A stretch of 64,000 nt of DNA, taken from Synechococcus sp. UW140. GTDB taxonomy: Bacteria; Cyanobacteriota; Cyanobacteriia; PCC-6307; Cyanobiaceae. Location: contig NZ_UCOB01000031.1 of assembly GCF_900474295.1 (NCBI RefSeq), positions 31,976 through 95,975 on the forward strand. Direction: 5' to 3'. The position numbers and the translations under genes were made by a program. Below, in pieces: positions 35,795-46,319 of this stretch (positions are counted from its first letter, which is position 1; each line of letters begins with the position of its first letter). The notes under the pieces were generated by a model. That model was not told where the DNA came from, ran no database searches, and saw nothing but the letters and a program-made list of their open reading frames with translations.

Positions 35795-35863
35795 TCCGAT
35801 CTGTGTCCAGACCTGGTGAGTTGGCGCTTGGCCTGAGAGAATCCGGCCAGCTTTGTCCTCCCC

Positions 35864-36817
35864 ATGACCGCCGCGGCGACCAGTCCCGAGAGCGCCCGGT
35901 CAGGGGCTGATCAAAAGGCTTTTGATTTCAAGGCCTATCTCGCGGCTCAGAAGCAGACGGTGGAAGCTGCCCTTGACGACTCTCTCGGCCCGGAAAAGCC
36001 CGAGTCCCTGCGGGAAGCGATGCGCTACTCGCTGCTGGCCGGAGGGAAGCGCTTGAGGCCGATTCTCTGCTTGGCGGCTTGCGAGCTGGCAGGTGGTGAT
36101 CCGCAGTTGGCGATGCCAACCGCGGTGGCACTGGAGATGATCCACACCATGTCGTTGATCCATGACGATCTTCCGGCAATGGACAACGATGACCTCCGGC
36201 GGGGCCGACCGACCAATCACAAGGTCTATGGCGATGCTGTGGCGATTCTTGCCGGTGATGCTCTTCTCACCCGCGCTTTCGAGATGGTCTCCCTGCGCAG
36301 TTCAGGGGTGCCTTCCGACCGTCTCCTCAAGGTGGTGGGGGAGCTCTCCTTGGTGGCCGGTGCCCCAGGCTTGGTGGGCGGTCAAGTGGTCGATCTGGAA
36401 TGCGAGGGCAAACAGGTCGACCTTGAGACTCTGGAATACATCCATTTGCATAAGACCGGCGCCTTGCTCAAGGCCTGTGTGATTACCGGTGCATTGATTG
36501 GCGGTGCCGATGATGCACAGTTGAATTGCCTGCGGACCTATGCCCGGGGCATCGGCTTGGCTTTCCAGATCGTTGACGACATCCTTGATGTAACGGCCAG
36601 CAGTGATGTGCTCGGTAAAACCGCCGGTAAGGATTTGATTGCGGACAAGACCACGTATCCCAAGCTGCTTGGTCTCGAGGAGTCTCGACAGCGTGCCAAG
36701 AACCTGATCAAAGAGGCCAAGGAGTCGTTGACAGCCTTCCATCACTCCGGTGCGGGAGCGGGGCAGGAGGCGCCTCTGCTGGCGCTTGCCGATTATGTGA
36801 TCGGGCGCGACCGTTGA
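35864..36817 (+). CDS. crtE: geranylgeranyl diphosphate synthase (polyprenyl synthetase)
   Basis: This 317-residue prenyltransferase shows the first aspartate-rich motif in [27 protein letters not shown] near residue 100 and the second in [23 protein letters not shown] near residue 236. [19 protein letters not shown] is the usual entry region. It makes the C20 precursor of carotenoids and the chlorophyll phytyl tail. The chain-length assignment follows from the small residues before the first motif and cyanobacterial context, but was not tested. It overlaps the next frame slightly. Confidence 0.93.
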   Translation: MTAAATSPESARSGADQKAFDFKAYLAAQKQTVEAALDDSLGPEKPESLREAMRYSLLAGGKRLRPILCLAACELAGGDPQLAMPTAVALEMIHTMSLIHDDLPAMDNDDLRRGRPTNHKVYGDAVAILAGDALLTRAFEMVSLRSSGVPSDRLLKVVGELSLVAGAPGLVGGQVVDLECEGKQVDLETLEYIHLHKTGALLKACVITGALIGGADDAQLNCLRTYARGIGLAFQIVDDILDVTASSDVLGKTAGKDLIADKTTYPKLLGLEESRQRAKNLIKEAKESLTAFHHSGAGAGQEAPLLALADYVIGRDR

Positions 36818-36819
36818 CC

Positions 36820-37335
36820 ATGGCCATCCCGCTGTTGGCCACCCTTTCCAGTTCGGCTCAGTTGCTCGATAACGGTGTTTTGGTTTGGGGCCTTGTCGCC
36901 TGTGGTCTGGCCCAGCTTTCGAAGCTTCTAATCGAACTGGTCGTACATCGCCGCTGGCGACCCGCCGTCTTGATCGAAACCGGGGGCATGCCCTCCAGTC
37001 ACTCCGCTTTAGTCACAGGAACCGCCGCCGGGGTGGGCTGGCAAAACGGGTTCAATGACCCTGTGTTCGCTTTGGCTGTCACCGTCGCGTTCGTGGTGAT
37101 GTACGACGCCAGCGGCATCCGTCGTGCGGCCGGATTCACAGCGGCACGCGTCAATGCCTTGCCAGATAGCGCCTGGGACACTCTCCCCGAGAAACCCCTG
37201 AAGGAGACTCTTGGCCATTCCCGCCTCGAGGTGCTGGTGGGCAGCCTGTTCGGACCGCTCATCGCTCTGCCTGGTCTGGCCTGGGCAGGTTCGCCTCTGG
37301 AGTTGGCCCAACGGATCGGCCAGGCGCTCGGGTGA
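36820..37335 (+). CDS. divergent PAP2 / DUF212 family membrane protein
   Basis: This 171-residue protein has about four hydrophobic segments and the conserved phosphatase-like patch ETGGMPSSHSALVTGTAAGVG, followed by VMYDASGIRRAAGFTAARVN and GHSRLEVLVGSLFG. This is the divergent PAP2 family of cyanobacteria and plants, related to acid-phosphatase/vanadium peroxidase proteins. The ATG follows the crtE stop by 2 bp. Because it travels with crtE, a role on isoprenoid diphosphates is possible but only inferred. Confidence 0.85.
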   Translation: MAIPLLATLSSSAQLLDNGVLVWGLVACGLAQLSKLLIELVVHRRWRPAVLIETGGMPSSHSALVTGTAAGVGWQNGFNDPVFALAVTVAFVVMYDASGIRRAAGFTAARVNALPDSAWDTLPEKPLKETLGHSRLEVLVGSLFGPLIALPGLAWAGSPLELAQRIGQALG

Positions 37336-38819
37336 GTGATCCTCAGGACTTGTCTGGTGATTTGACGGCTGATCAATGTGAGGCTGCTGCTGCATTCGAG
37401 CGATGGCTCAAGCAGTCTGATCACGGTGTTCCCTTTGTGCTCAGTGGTTTCGCCGGTAGCGGCAAAACCTTTCTGTCCATGCGATTGCTGCGCATGGTGG
37501 AAGCCACAGGGCTGTGTTGGACGGTTGTGGCCCCGACGCATAAGGCGGTGGGGGTTCTTCGTCAGGCCCTGGCCTTGGAGGGCTTGCAGCCCACCTGGTA
37601 TCCCTCCACGATTCACCGGCTCCTGCGACTGAAGCTCAAACGCCAGGGAGATCGGGAGCTGTGCGAATCCACCGACCAGACTGCTTTTGCCCTGGAGCAC
37701 CTTGGCTTGGTGCTCATTGATGAGGCTTCGATGATCGACAGTTCGCTCTTGTCGATCGCTCTCCAGTGCGCCCATCCCTTTCGCACTCGCTTGGTGTTTG
37801 TAGGAGATCCGGCTCAGTTGCCTCCTGTGGGAGAAGCGGAGAGCCCAGTGTTTGCGATGGATCGGGCCGAGGAGGCCTGTCTGACTGAAGTGGTGCGTCA
37901 TCAGGGACCGGTGCTGCAGCTGGCAAGCTGTCTCCGCGATGGTCGTTTGGCCTGCGAACGGCCGCCGTTATTCGCCGACGTCATCTCTAACCTTGGCAGT
38001 GTGTCCAGCTTGGATCGGGCCGATTGGTTGGCGCGGGCTCAGGCGGCACTGAAGCAAGCCTCAATCTGCGATAACCCCGATGCGGCACGCATCCTCTGCT
38101 GGACGAACCGCAGCCTGGAGCAGTTGGTTCCCCATGCCCGCCAGGCGATCCATGGCGCCATGGCAGACCAGATGCCGGTGCTGCCGGGGGAGGTTCTGAT
38201 CACCCGCACCGCCGTGATGGCGCCGGCCTCCCGGGATGGTGCTGAAACCGGGGAGGAACCTGATCTGGTCTTGGGATCCAACCGAGAGCTGGTGGTTGAA
38301 GATGTCACTCCAGACCATTGTGATCTGAGCGAATTTGGCCTCAGCGGTGCCGATCTCAATGCAGGCGGGCAGCTCTCACTCGATGGCCTAGGGACTCCTG
38401 TGATCGAGACTCTCAATGCTCGTGTTCGTTGCGGTGAGCTCGAGCTCAGCTTGAGGTTGCTGCCGCCTGTGGGTAGTGAGGGCCGCCACCAGTTGGATCG
38501 GGTGCTGCAGCGGCTTCGTTCCCAGGCCAGGGATGCTGGCAAACGTGATGGTCGCCTTCTTTGGCGTCGCTTTTTCTTGATTCGAGATGCCTTTGCTTCT
38601 CTGGGCCCCGCCGCCGTCCTCACCGTTCACCGCAGTCAGGGCAGCAGCTTCGGCAACGTCTTCGTCGCTGATGATGTGTTCTGGCCAAAGGATCTGGCCC
38701 TACGCCGTCAACTTGTGTATGTGGCGGTGAGCCGCGCTCGCCATGGGGTTTGGATGGTGGGTCGGAGCAGTTCAGCTCCTGTGGTGGATCGTTGGCAGCA
38801 GGCGCTCAGTGCAGCATGA
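37332..38819 (+). CDS. ATP-dependent DNA helicase, RecD/Dda-like
   Basis: This 495-residue protein has a Walker A motif VLSGFAGSGKTFLSMRLL (about residues 40-50), motif II LVLIDEASMIDSSLLS, and motif III VFVGDPAQLPPVGEAESPVF. A C-terminal UvrD-like motif LTVHRSQGSSFGNVFVADDV and VYVAVSRARHGVWMVG complete the set. This arrangement fits stand-alone superfamily 1B helicases like T4 Dda or small RecD2 forms rather than exonuclease V RecD. The GTG start overlaps the PAP2-like stop as GTGA. The 3' end overlaps the convergent GAP gene by 14 bp. Confidence 0.88.
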   Translation: MSDPQDLSGDLTADQCEAAAAFERWLKQSDHGVPFVLSGFAGSGKTFLSMRLLRMVEATGLCWTVVAPTHKAVGVLRQALALEGLQPTWYPSTIHRLLRLKLKRQGDRELCESTDQTAFALEHLGLVLIDEASMIDSSLLSIALQCAHPFRTRLVFVGDPAQLPPVGEAESPVFAMDRAEEACLTEVVRHQGPVLQLASCLRDGRLACERPPLFADVISNLGSVSSLDRADWLARAQAALKQASICDNPDAARILCWTNRSLEQLVPHARQAIHGAMADQMPVLPGEVLITRTAVMAPASRDGAETGEEPDLVLGSNRELVVEDVTPDHCDLSEFGLSGADLNAGGQLSLDGLGTPVIETLNARVRCGELELSLRLLPPVGSEGRHQLDRVLQRLRSQARDAGKRDGRLLWRRFFLIRDAFASLGPAAVLTVHRSQGSSFGNVFVADDVFWPKDLALRRQLVYVAVSRARHGVWMVGRSSSAPVVDRWQQALSAA

Positions 38820-39492
38820 GGCCGCTCAGCCCTTGCCAGACCAGATAGCCACCCAGGCCAAGGCTGACGCCACTCACAATGAATTCACCTCGGGCAAACA
38901 GCAGCTGTTTGCCCTTCTCGAGAAGGGGCAGCACCTTCTGGCGACTGACCACCACGGCCATTAGCGGCAGTATCAGCATCAGGCTGGCGCCGGTGGTGAA
39001 TGCGATGAGCCCAACCACCTCTTGCCAGGTGGGCAGTTGCGCCGCAAGCACCACAGCGGCCGATTTTGCAAACAGGAACAGATCATCGGGGCTGGCAACC
39101 TCGGTGAGTGCTCCCAGCCCGATCAGGAGAGGCAGGGGCATCGCCACAAAGCGGTCGATGCTGCGTGTCCAGGTGGGTGGATTGTCGCCATCGGCAAGGC
39201 TGCGCAACAGCTCCTTCACGCCGATAGCGATCAGGGCGCCGCCGGCAAGAAGATCCAGTCCTGTGCGGTGCTGGGATCCTTGCGTCATGTCAAGAACCAG
39301 GGTGTGCCCAACAGTGAGTAGAAGGCTCACAGTGGCCAGTGTTGTGACCACCCAGCCGGCGACAAACCATCCGCCTCGTTTCAGCGGGTTGGGTCCCAAT
39401 AACAGCAGTAGCAGCACTGACACATGAATGGGTGAGAGGCTGATCCCTGTGCCGTAGGCGAGTAGCTCAGCCCAGAGGGTGGTGTCGCTCAT
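38806..39492 (-). CDS. GAP (Sap) family membrane transporter-like protein
   Basis: This 228-residue protein with about six helices has the family patterns ISLSPIHVSVLLLLLLGPNPLKRGGWFVAGW and LGALTEVASPDDLFLFAKSAAVVLAAQL. These place it in the GAP/Sap (sulfolipid-1-addressing) group related to LysE exporters. Function in cyanobacteria is unknown. I chose the internal ATG giving MSDTTLWAELLAYG; the upstream ATG adds a histidine/glutamine-rich leader. It converges on the helicase gene. Confidence 0.75.
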   Translation of the reverse strand: MSDTTLWAELLAYGTGISLSPIHVSVLLLLLLGPNPLKRGGWFVAGWVVTTLATVSLLLTVGHTLVLDMTQGSQHRTGLDLLAGGALIAIGVKELLRSLADGDNPPTWTRSIDRFVAMPLPLLIGLGALTEVASPDDLFLFAKSAAVVLAAQLPTWQEVVGLIAFTTGASLMLILPLMAVVVSRQKVLPLLEKGKQLLFARGEFIVSGVSLGLGGYLVWQGLSGLMLH

Positions 39493-39557
39493 CGCCTGGG
39501 AAATGCTCTGATGGTGCTGATGCTGACGCATCAGCGTCTTTGCGAGCGTTTGCCTGC

Positions 39558-40148
39558 TCAGAAACAGCCATCGGCTGGGGCATTCCAGCGGCTCACTGCA
39601 CGGTGATGGTGCTCGTACCCCAGGACACAGATTGAACCCGTCGCGAGTCGGAACAGCCCACCCCCGCTCGCACCGAGTCCCAGCCAGCTACCTGTTAGAG
39701 CCCGAAGCAGATGGCCATGGGCGAAAAGGGCCACATCACCCTCCCCCTTCACGGCCATCGCCTGGTTAATCACCTGCTCGCAGCGTCCTTGCACCCCTGC
39801 TGCATCCTCTCCGCCTGGGCAGCCATGGCTCCAGATCGACCAATCGGGGACTGACCTCTGGATCTGCGTCGTTGTCAGGCCCTCATAGTCGCCGTAGTTC
39901 CACTCAGTCAGTTCTTTCAACACTTGAGCTCGGGAGCCCAGGCCAGCGATTTCGCAGGTGCGTTGTGCCCGTTGCAACGGTGAGGTGAACACTGCCGCGA
40001 ATGTCACGTTTGGCAAGACCTTGGCCAGTTTCCTGGCCTCAGCTTCTCCTTCTGGCAACAGCGGTAGATCGGTCTTGCCGGTGTGTCGGCCGTTGAGTGC
40101 CCACTCCGTGGCCCCATGACGTAGCAACCAGATCTGACGTTCCTGCAT
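39558..40148 (-). CDS. histidine phosphatase (phosphoglycerate mutase-like) family protein
   Basis: This 196-residue enzyme carries the RHG phosphohistidine motif LLRHGATEWALNGRHTGKTDLPLLPEGEAEARKL near residue 10. The second histidine lies in LFAHGHLLRAL near residue 145, and the conserved LTEWNYGDYEGLTTTQI is present. Relatives act on sugar phosphates, bisphosphoglycerate and other phospho-compounds, so substrate is unclear. It lies 8 bp downstream of the acylphosphatase gene. Confidence 0.93.
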   Translation of the reverse strand: MQERQIWLLRHGATEWALNGRHTGKTDLPLLPEGEAEARKLAKVLPNVTFAAVFTSPLQRAQRTCEIAGLGSRAQVLKELTEWNYGDYEGLTTTQIQRSVPDWSIWSHGCPGGEDAAGVQGRCEQVINQAMAVKGEGDVALFAHGHLLRALTGSWLGLGASGGGLFRLATGSICVLGYEHHHRAVSRWNAPADGCF

Positions 40149-40156
40149 GCTGCGTC

Positions 40157-40507
40157 TCAGTATTTGATCTCGAACCAGTCATGGCCGGTGACGGGAAGCT
40201 GGCTCAGGCGCACCATCCGCACATCAGCTGTGCCAGTCCCACGCTCACACCAGAGGCGCAGTTCGTTCAGTTTGTAGCTGGATCCCTCAGCCTGAACCTC
40301 CACTCTGCCGTCATTGAGATTGCGCACCCAACCGCAGAGACTCAGTTCTGTGGCCCGACGAAAGCATGCACTTCGGAAGCCGACGCCCTGGACGTCCCCT
40401 TCCACCATTAGTCGCCAGCGTTCTCTGAGCTCCTGGGATCGTGGCTTCTGCCGGGAGATGAAGCGACTTTGTTCCTCGCCATTGCGGTTTCGACTGCGGC
40501 GCGCCAT
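40157..40507 (-). CDS. acylphosphatase
   Basis: This small enzyme hydrolyses acyl phosphates. The motif WRLMVEGDVQGVGFRSACFRRATEL contains the catalytic arginine, GWVRNLNDGRVEVQAEG contains the catalytic asparagine, and the C-terminus ends FEIKY as usual. The only ATG that preserves the first beta-strand lies at 40507, giving 116 residues and a 100-bp overlap with cobB on the same strand. An ATG at 40408 fits the cobB stop as TAATG but would drop the strand RERWRL. The true start is uncertain between the two. Confidence 0.85.
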   Translation of the reverse strand: MARRSRNRNGEEQSRFISRQKPRSQELRERWRLMVEGDVQGVGFRSACFRRATELSLCGWVRNLNDGRVEVQAEGSSYKLNELRLWCERGTGTADVRMVRLSQLPVTGHDWFEIKY

Positions 40508-41877
40508 CGGCATGAGATCGTCCAGCATCCGCCCCAGTGGAGGTGTACCCAGCTGGCGTGAAGTCTTGGGTGATTCCATCCCTCCCTCCGTTGAGGAACT
40601 TGCCACCCTTCAACCTGCCAAAGGGACTCCAGATTGCCAACAGATCCTCCAGACAGTTTGCTGTCGATGGCATCAGGACTGTCTGCAGACAGCTTCCAGC
40701 GATGGAATTCATGCCCGGTCAGGACATCACCGCGGCGTAGAAGTAGGCCATCTTGGTCGGCCTGGAGCTTGCGGTAGCCCACCTGAAGTTGCCCCTTCTG
40801 GGCATGAAAGGGCAGCACACCTGCCATCGCGTGGGCTTCACCTTCCGCATCAGTCAGGCTCTGACCCATCAAAAGCATGCCACCGCACTCGGCGTAGATC
40901 GGCCTCTGCCCAACCCATTGGCGCAGGCCCTCGAGACTTTGTTTGCACTGGCTTAGATCTCTGGCATGCAGTTCGGGGAATCCTCCCGGCAGGATCAATC
41001 CCTGGGCCTCAGCAGGTGGTGGTTCGTTCGCGAGCGGATGCCAAGGCAGAACAGGCATTGCCAGGGCATCTAACCAGTCCTGCATCTCCGGATAACGAAA
41101 ATGAAAGGCCTGGTCCATAGCCACAGCCACTGGGATCGGTTCCAGACCTGTTGTCTGGGGCTGGCGGTCCATCTGCTGCTGCACTGGGTCGGGCCCGAGC
41201 ACAGGGGCTTGGAGGAGCGGCAGCAGCGCGTTCAGGTCGAGGTGATCCTCTGCCAGCCTTGCCCAGGCGCCTAGCCGTTGCCGGAAGGCTTCGATTTCAT
41301 GGGCGGGAGCAAGGCCAAGGTGTCGGCTCGGCAGGCTGAGCTCCACAGTGCGTGGAAGGCATCCCAGCAGCGGCACGCCGATGCCATCGAGCACCTCTTG
41401 CATCAGCTGCCTGTGCCGAGGCGTGCTGACGCGATTGAGCACCACGCCGGCCAGTTTCAGCTTCGGGTCATGGAGCTGAAAGCCTCGCACCAGTGCCGCT
41501 AGAGATTGGGCCTGGCCGCCCGCATCCACGACCAGCACCACGGGGAGTTGCAGCAGCCTGGCTACGGCAGCACTGCTGCCCTCACTGGTAGGGCCGATGC
41601 CGTCGTAGAGGCCCATCACCCCTTCCACGAGGCACAGCTCTGCACGCCCGCCATGACCATGGAAGCTGTCGCGTACCCAGGCTTCTCCGCACAGAGGCAG
41701 ATCGAGGTTGCGGCAGGAACGTTCAGCTGCCGCCGTCAGCAACTGCGGGTCGAGATAGTCGGGGCCAACCTTGAAAGGCTGCAGGCTTTTGCCGCGACTT
41801 CGGGCGTAGGCGATCAGGCTCAGGCTGAGCAGGGTTTTACCGCTGCCACTGGCTGGAGCAGCGATCAGGCAGGCCAT
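40408..41877 (-). CDS. cobB: cobyrinate a,c-diamide synthase
   Basis: This 489-residue enzyme amidates the a and c side chains of cobyrinic acid in cobalamin synthesis. The ATP-binding region is LIAAPASGSGKTLLSLSLIAY at the start, and the CobBQ-type region reads LCLVEGVMGLYDGIGP. A glutaminase domain has the nucleophile in YAECGGMLLMGQSL (near residue 335) and the usual end HASWVHLHWGG. About 40 further residues of non-conserved tail follow, overlapping the acylphosphatase gene. Marine Synechococcus make pseudocobalamin, and this fits that pathway. Confidence 0.95.
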   Translation of the reverse strand: MACLIAAPASGSGKTLLSLSLIAYARSRGKSLQPFKVGPDYLDPQLLTAAAERSCRNLDLPLCGEAWVRDSFHGHGGRAELCLVEGVMGLYDGIGPTSEGSSAAVARLLQLPVVLVVDAGGQAQSLAALVRGFQLHDPKLKLAGVVLNRVSTPRHRQLMQEVLDGIGVPLLGCLPRTVELSLPSRHLGLAPAHEIEAFRQRLGAWARLAEDHLDLNALLPLLQAPVLGPDPVQQQMDRQPQTTGLEPIPVAVAMDQAFHFRYPEMQDWLDALAMPVLPWHPLANEPPPAEAQGLILPGGFPELHARDLSQCKQSLEGLRQWVGQRPIYAECGGMLLMGQSLTDAEGEAHAMAGVLPFHAQKGQLQVGYRKLQADQDGLLLRRGDVLTGHEFHRWKLSADSPDAIDSKLSGGSVGNLESLWQVEGWQVPQRREGWNHPRLHASWVHLHWGGCWTISCRWRAAVETAMARNKVASSPGRSHDPRSSENAGD

Positions 41878-41918
41878 GGACGGCAGGGGGCATTGAGCGG
41901 CATCCCGCCGAAGGCGGA

Positions 41919-43202
41919 TCAGTGAAGCAGCTTGGCAGCCAGCGGTGCGGCCGCCGCCAGCAATGGGGTGGTGGTGTCATGACCACCCTCCAGAAGCCTG
42001 GCGACATCCGCTTCCACGCGGCTGTGCTGAACCGGCACCACTTCTTCAATCAATTCCATGCTGGCCATGCCGCCGGCTTCAAGCCGCATGCATCCACCGG
42101 ATTCAGCACAGAGGATCACACAGGCGGCAGGTTGATGATCCGGCTGGCAGATCAGACGCATGCCCACGATCTGACCTGGGTGGATGCTGGGCTGTCCCAC
42201 GGGTACCGGTGCAACACGCATCGTCACTGATGCACCATCGCTGCGGCTAAAGCTGGCGGTAATGATTCCATTGCTTTCAGGCTCGCTATTGCCGAGCTCC
42301 CAGCCGAGGCGATCGGCGATCCACGCCGCCAGTAGCAGCCCTTGTACGGGATGCTCTCCCTCCACATCGATGTCGAGCTGCACCACATGGCCAAGGGCAT
42401 TGCGCCGCTGTGGAGGGTCGAACACCATCGCCAAGGTTTCCCTCCATCCCCGCAGGCGCAGCCAATTGAGGTCATTCACTGATTGCCCAGCTTCGATGCG
42501 ATCCCGCAGCAGATTGAGGCAGTGGTGCGGGCTGCCCAGGGCTGAATCAAAAATCAACCTCCGGGGTGCGATGGCGAGTTGCTCCAGCAGCTCTGGGGCT
42601 TCATCGAGGCTGCCGTTCCACCAAACCCAGGAGGGCAGGTCTTCAGGCAGGAGGGGCTGGAGGATCGTGAGGCCCTGGGTCAGAGCTGCGTAGCCACCGC
42701 GGAGCACCACGACATCGCCGCAAGCTGCCGTGCCGCCACCTTCTTCTGGAAGGGGGCAGTAGGCGGCGACAAGCGTTTCAAGGGGGTGGCTTGCATCCAG
42801 ACTCGGCGCCAGGGTGATCAGGCGACGCGGACGCAGGGTGCTGACGGCGGCATCCACATGCTGGCCTCGCAAGTCTTCGGCTTGTTGGTCCCCATTCAGG
42901 CTGCCAAGGGCTTGACCAACGCTGGCGGTGAGTGGGGGTGTCGTCAGGGGAAGATCGCTGTCGCTCACCACCTGGCGGGCCGCTGTGATGACCTCATCGC
43001 GTTGCACACCTGTGATCGGACCGTTGATCCGTCCTGTGCGGACCAATTGCTGCTCAACCCAGGCCGGTTGCCATACCAGTAGGCAAAAGGTGTGGGCCCC
43101 CTGGCTGGTGGGCTGATCTTTCGCCCAGAGCTGCTCGAGGTAGGCAGGAATCTCTGAGGGGGGAAGCTCGAGGGGGGTTTGGAGGGTGAGCTGGGGAGAC
43201 AT
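41919..43202 (-). CDS. opcA: glucose-6-phosphate dehydrogenase assembly protein OpcA
   Basis: This 427-residue protein follows zwf on the same strand, the standard OpcA arrangement. It has the redox-linked region with DAAVSTLRPRRLITLAP and CGDVVVLRGGYAAL, and later RRLIFDSALGSPHHCLNLL and HVVQLDIDVEGEHPVQGLLLAAWI. OpcA activates G6PDH and, with it, allows redox control by thioredoxin; trxA is 25 kb away in the window. I chose the ATG at 43202 (MSPQLTLQTPLELPP); the upstream ORF is arginine-rich shadow. The cobB stop side is separate. Confidence 0.95.
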   Translation of the reverse strand: MSPQLTLQTPLELPPSEIPAYLEQLWAKDQPTSQGAHTFCLLVWQPAWVEQQLVRTGRINGPITGVQRDEVITAARQVVSDSDLPLTTPPLTASVGQALGSLNGDQQAEDLRGQHVDAAVSTLRPRRLITLAPSLDASHPLETLVAAYCPLPEEGGGTAACGDVVVLRGGYAALTQGLTILQPLLPEDLPSWVWWNGSLDEAPELLEQLAIAPRRLIFDSALGSPHHCLNLLRDRIEAGQSVNDLNWLRLRGWRETLAMVFDPPQRRNALGHVVQLDIDVEGEHPVQGLLLAAWIADRLGWELGNSEPESNGIITASFSRSDGASVTMRVAPVPVGQPSIHPGQIVGMRLICQPDHQPAACVILCAESGGCMRLEAGGMASMELIEEVVPVQHSRVEADVARLLEGGHDTTTPLLAAAAPLAAKLLH

Positions 43203-43264
43203 GGGAGCCGGAGCGAAGGGGCGGCGGAAACAGAGACTGGGGAGCTGGGAGTGAGGGGAGCGCC

Positions 43265-44791
43265 TTAGGGACGTCTCCAGAGCAGACCATCGCGAGCCAA
43301 CATTGAATCGGCGGCAGCCGGCCCCCATGTGCGCGACTCATAGGGGTGGATCGGCAGGCGCCAGGGGCTGTCTTCGATCAGTTCCAGGAGAGGGGTGTAG
43401 AGGCGCCAGGCGGCTTCTACCTCGTCACTGCGGGTGAACAGAGTGGGGTCGCTGAGCATGGCATCGGCGAGGAGGCGCACATAGCCCTCATCGGAGGGCT
43501 CTCCAAACGATTCGTCGTAGGAGAATTCCATTTCCACCGGTCGACTGCGCATCCCTGATCCTGGCGATTTCACCTCGAAGCGAAATTCAGCGCCTTCATC
43601 CGGTTGGATGCGCAGGATGAGTTGGTTGGCTGTGGGACTGCCGCCAGCGGCATCAAAGAGATGCACGGGTGCTTCGCGGAAGGTGAGAACAACCTCGCTC
43701 AGACGCTTTGCCAGCCGCTTGCCGGTGCGGACATAGAAGGGGACCCCCTGCCATCGCCAGTTGTCGATGAACAGTTTCATCGCGACGTAAGTCTCGGTGG
43801 TGCTATTTGGATCCACCCCCGGTTCTTGGCGGTAGCCCTTCAGTGGTGCCGACTGACTACCTCCTGGGCCGTACTGGCCGCGGATGCAGCAGTTCCAGGG
43901 TTCAAGTTCATCCGCCAGGCGGGCCGCTTGCAGCACCTTGGCCTTTTCGCTGCGGATCGCCTCAGGGTCGAATCGTCCAGGGGTCTCCATCGCGGTGATC
44001 GCCAGCATTTGAGTGAGATGGTTTTGCACCATGTCTCTCAGGGCCCCGGAGCTCTCGTAATACCCAGCCCGTTCCTCTACTCCGACCGTTTCAGCTGCGG
44101 TGATCTGAACACTTGAAATGTAGTTACGGTTCCAGATCGGTTCAAAGATCGTGTTGGCGAAGCGCAGAACCATGATGTTCTGCACAGTTTCCTTGCCGAG
44201 GTAGTGGTCAATTCGGAAGATCTGGTTCTCTTGACCACAGGATTGGACAACTTTGTTGAGTGCCTGGGCACTGCTGTAGTCGCGACCGAAAGGTTTTTCG
44301 ATCACCACCCTGCTGCGCTCAGGATCGCGGAGCAGCCCTGCATCGGCCAGGGCGCGGCAGCCGCTTCCATAGAACTTTGGTGAGACGGAAAGATAGAAGG
44401 TGCGGTTGCTGCGGGTCGCCCGGAGCCGATCAATCGTCTCTAGCCGTCCGCCCAGTTTCACCAGGTCTTCTGGCTTTTGAAGATCGACAGGTTCATAGAA
44501 CATCCCTGCTGAGAACTGCTCCCAGGCCTGTGGGTTGTCTGTGATTTTGTCCGCCATGGCCTCGGCCATCTTGGAGCGGAATTCCTCGTCACTCCAGGGG
44601 CGGCGAGCACAGCCGAGCACTGCGAATTCGCTAGGCAGCCTGCGCTGCATGAACAGTTCAAACAGGGCCGGCACGAGTTTGCGGTGCGTGAGATCGCCGC
44701 TTGCTCCAAAGATCACAAGGCATTGGGGTGCAATCACCCGCTCCTGACGTAGTCCGACCCTCAAGGGGTTTGTCGTCATCGTGGTGCTCAT
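43265..44791 (-). CDS. zwf: glucose-6-phosphate 1-dehydrogenase
   Basis: This 508-residue enzyme opens the oxidative pentose phosphate pathway. The N-terminal NADP motif is LVIFGASGDLTHRKLVPALFEL, the substrate-binding signature is FRIDHYLGKETVQNIMVLRFAN near residue 195, and PFYVRTGKRLAKRL follows later. Length and order are normal. opcA lies 62 bp downstream on the same strand. In cyanobacteria zwf-opcA supports dark respiration and, in the marine group, phage-relevant NADPH supply; that is general knowledge and not shown here. Confidence 0.97.
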   Translation of the reverse strand: MSTTMTTNPLRVGLRQERVIAPQCLVIFGASGDLTHRKLVPALFELFMQRRLPSEFAVLGCARRPWSDEEFRSKMAEAMADKITDNPQAWEQFSAGMFYEPVDLQKPEDLVKLGGRLETIDRLRATRSNRTFYLSVSPKFYGSGCRALADAGLLRDPERSRVVIEKPFGRDYSSAQALNKVVQSCGQENQIFRIDHYLGKETVQNIMVLRFANTIFEPIWNRNYISSVQITAAETVGVEERAGYYESSGALRDMVQNHLTQMLAITAMETPGRFDPEAIRSEKAKVLQAARLADELEPWNCCIRGQYGPGGSQSAPLKGYRQEPGVDPNSTTETYVAMKLFIDNWRWQGVPFYVRTGKRLAKRLSEVVLTFREAPVHLFDAAGGSPTANQLILRIQPDEGAEFRFEVKSPGSGMRSRPVEMEFSYDESFGEPSDEGYVRLLADAMLSDPTLFTRSDEVEAAWRLYTPLLELIEDSPWRLPIHPYESRTWGPAAADSMLARDGLLWRRP

Positions 44792-44894
44792 GGATCACCC
44801 GGCTCTGAAGCAGGTTTAACCAGGATTCACCGAATGCACAGCGCCCTGGATCTTCCCAGCCACGTTTTGTCGTTGTCTGCACAAAAACGGACAT

Positions 44895-44921
44895 AAAAAA
44901 ACCCGCCCATGGGGCGGGTTT
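44895..44921 (-). terminator. intrinsic terminator of petH
   Basis: On the minus strand an almost perfect 10-bp stem AAACCCGCCC / GGGCGGGTTT with a 3-nt loop is followed by a run of T residues. It lies about 25 bp after the petH stop and before the zwf promoter region. Confidence 0.9.
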
Positions 44922-44946
44922 CAACTGGCGTGTCAATCCGGCCGAA

Positions 44947-46161
<1,215 letters not shown>

Positions 46162-46319
46162 CTAACCACTAAACCGCGCGATCATAGTCGTGAAGCTTCG
46201 CCTTCAGCGATTCGTCTGTGCGTTTGCCGCAATGCTGACTGTCGTCTTTGAACCATTTATGTCCGTAGCGAGCTTAAAGTCGTTCGATTCCACTTCTCCT
46301 TAGTCGCTGAGACCTCCCT

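Noticed and set aside
46190..46303. 37-residue GTG frame with a hydrophobic middle upstream of the SRPBCC gene
   Set aside because: It sits in the petH promoter region with no start signal; probably chance.
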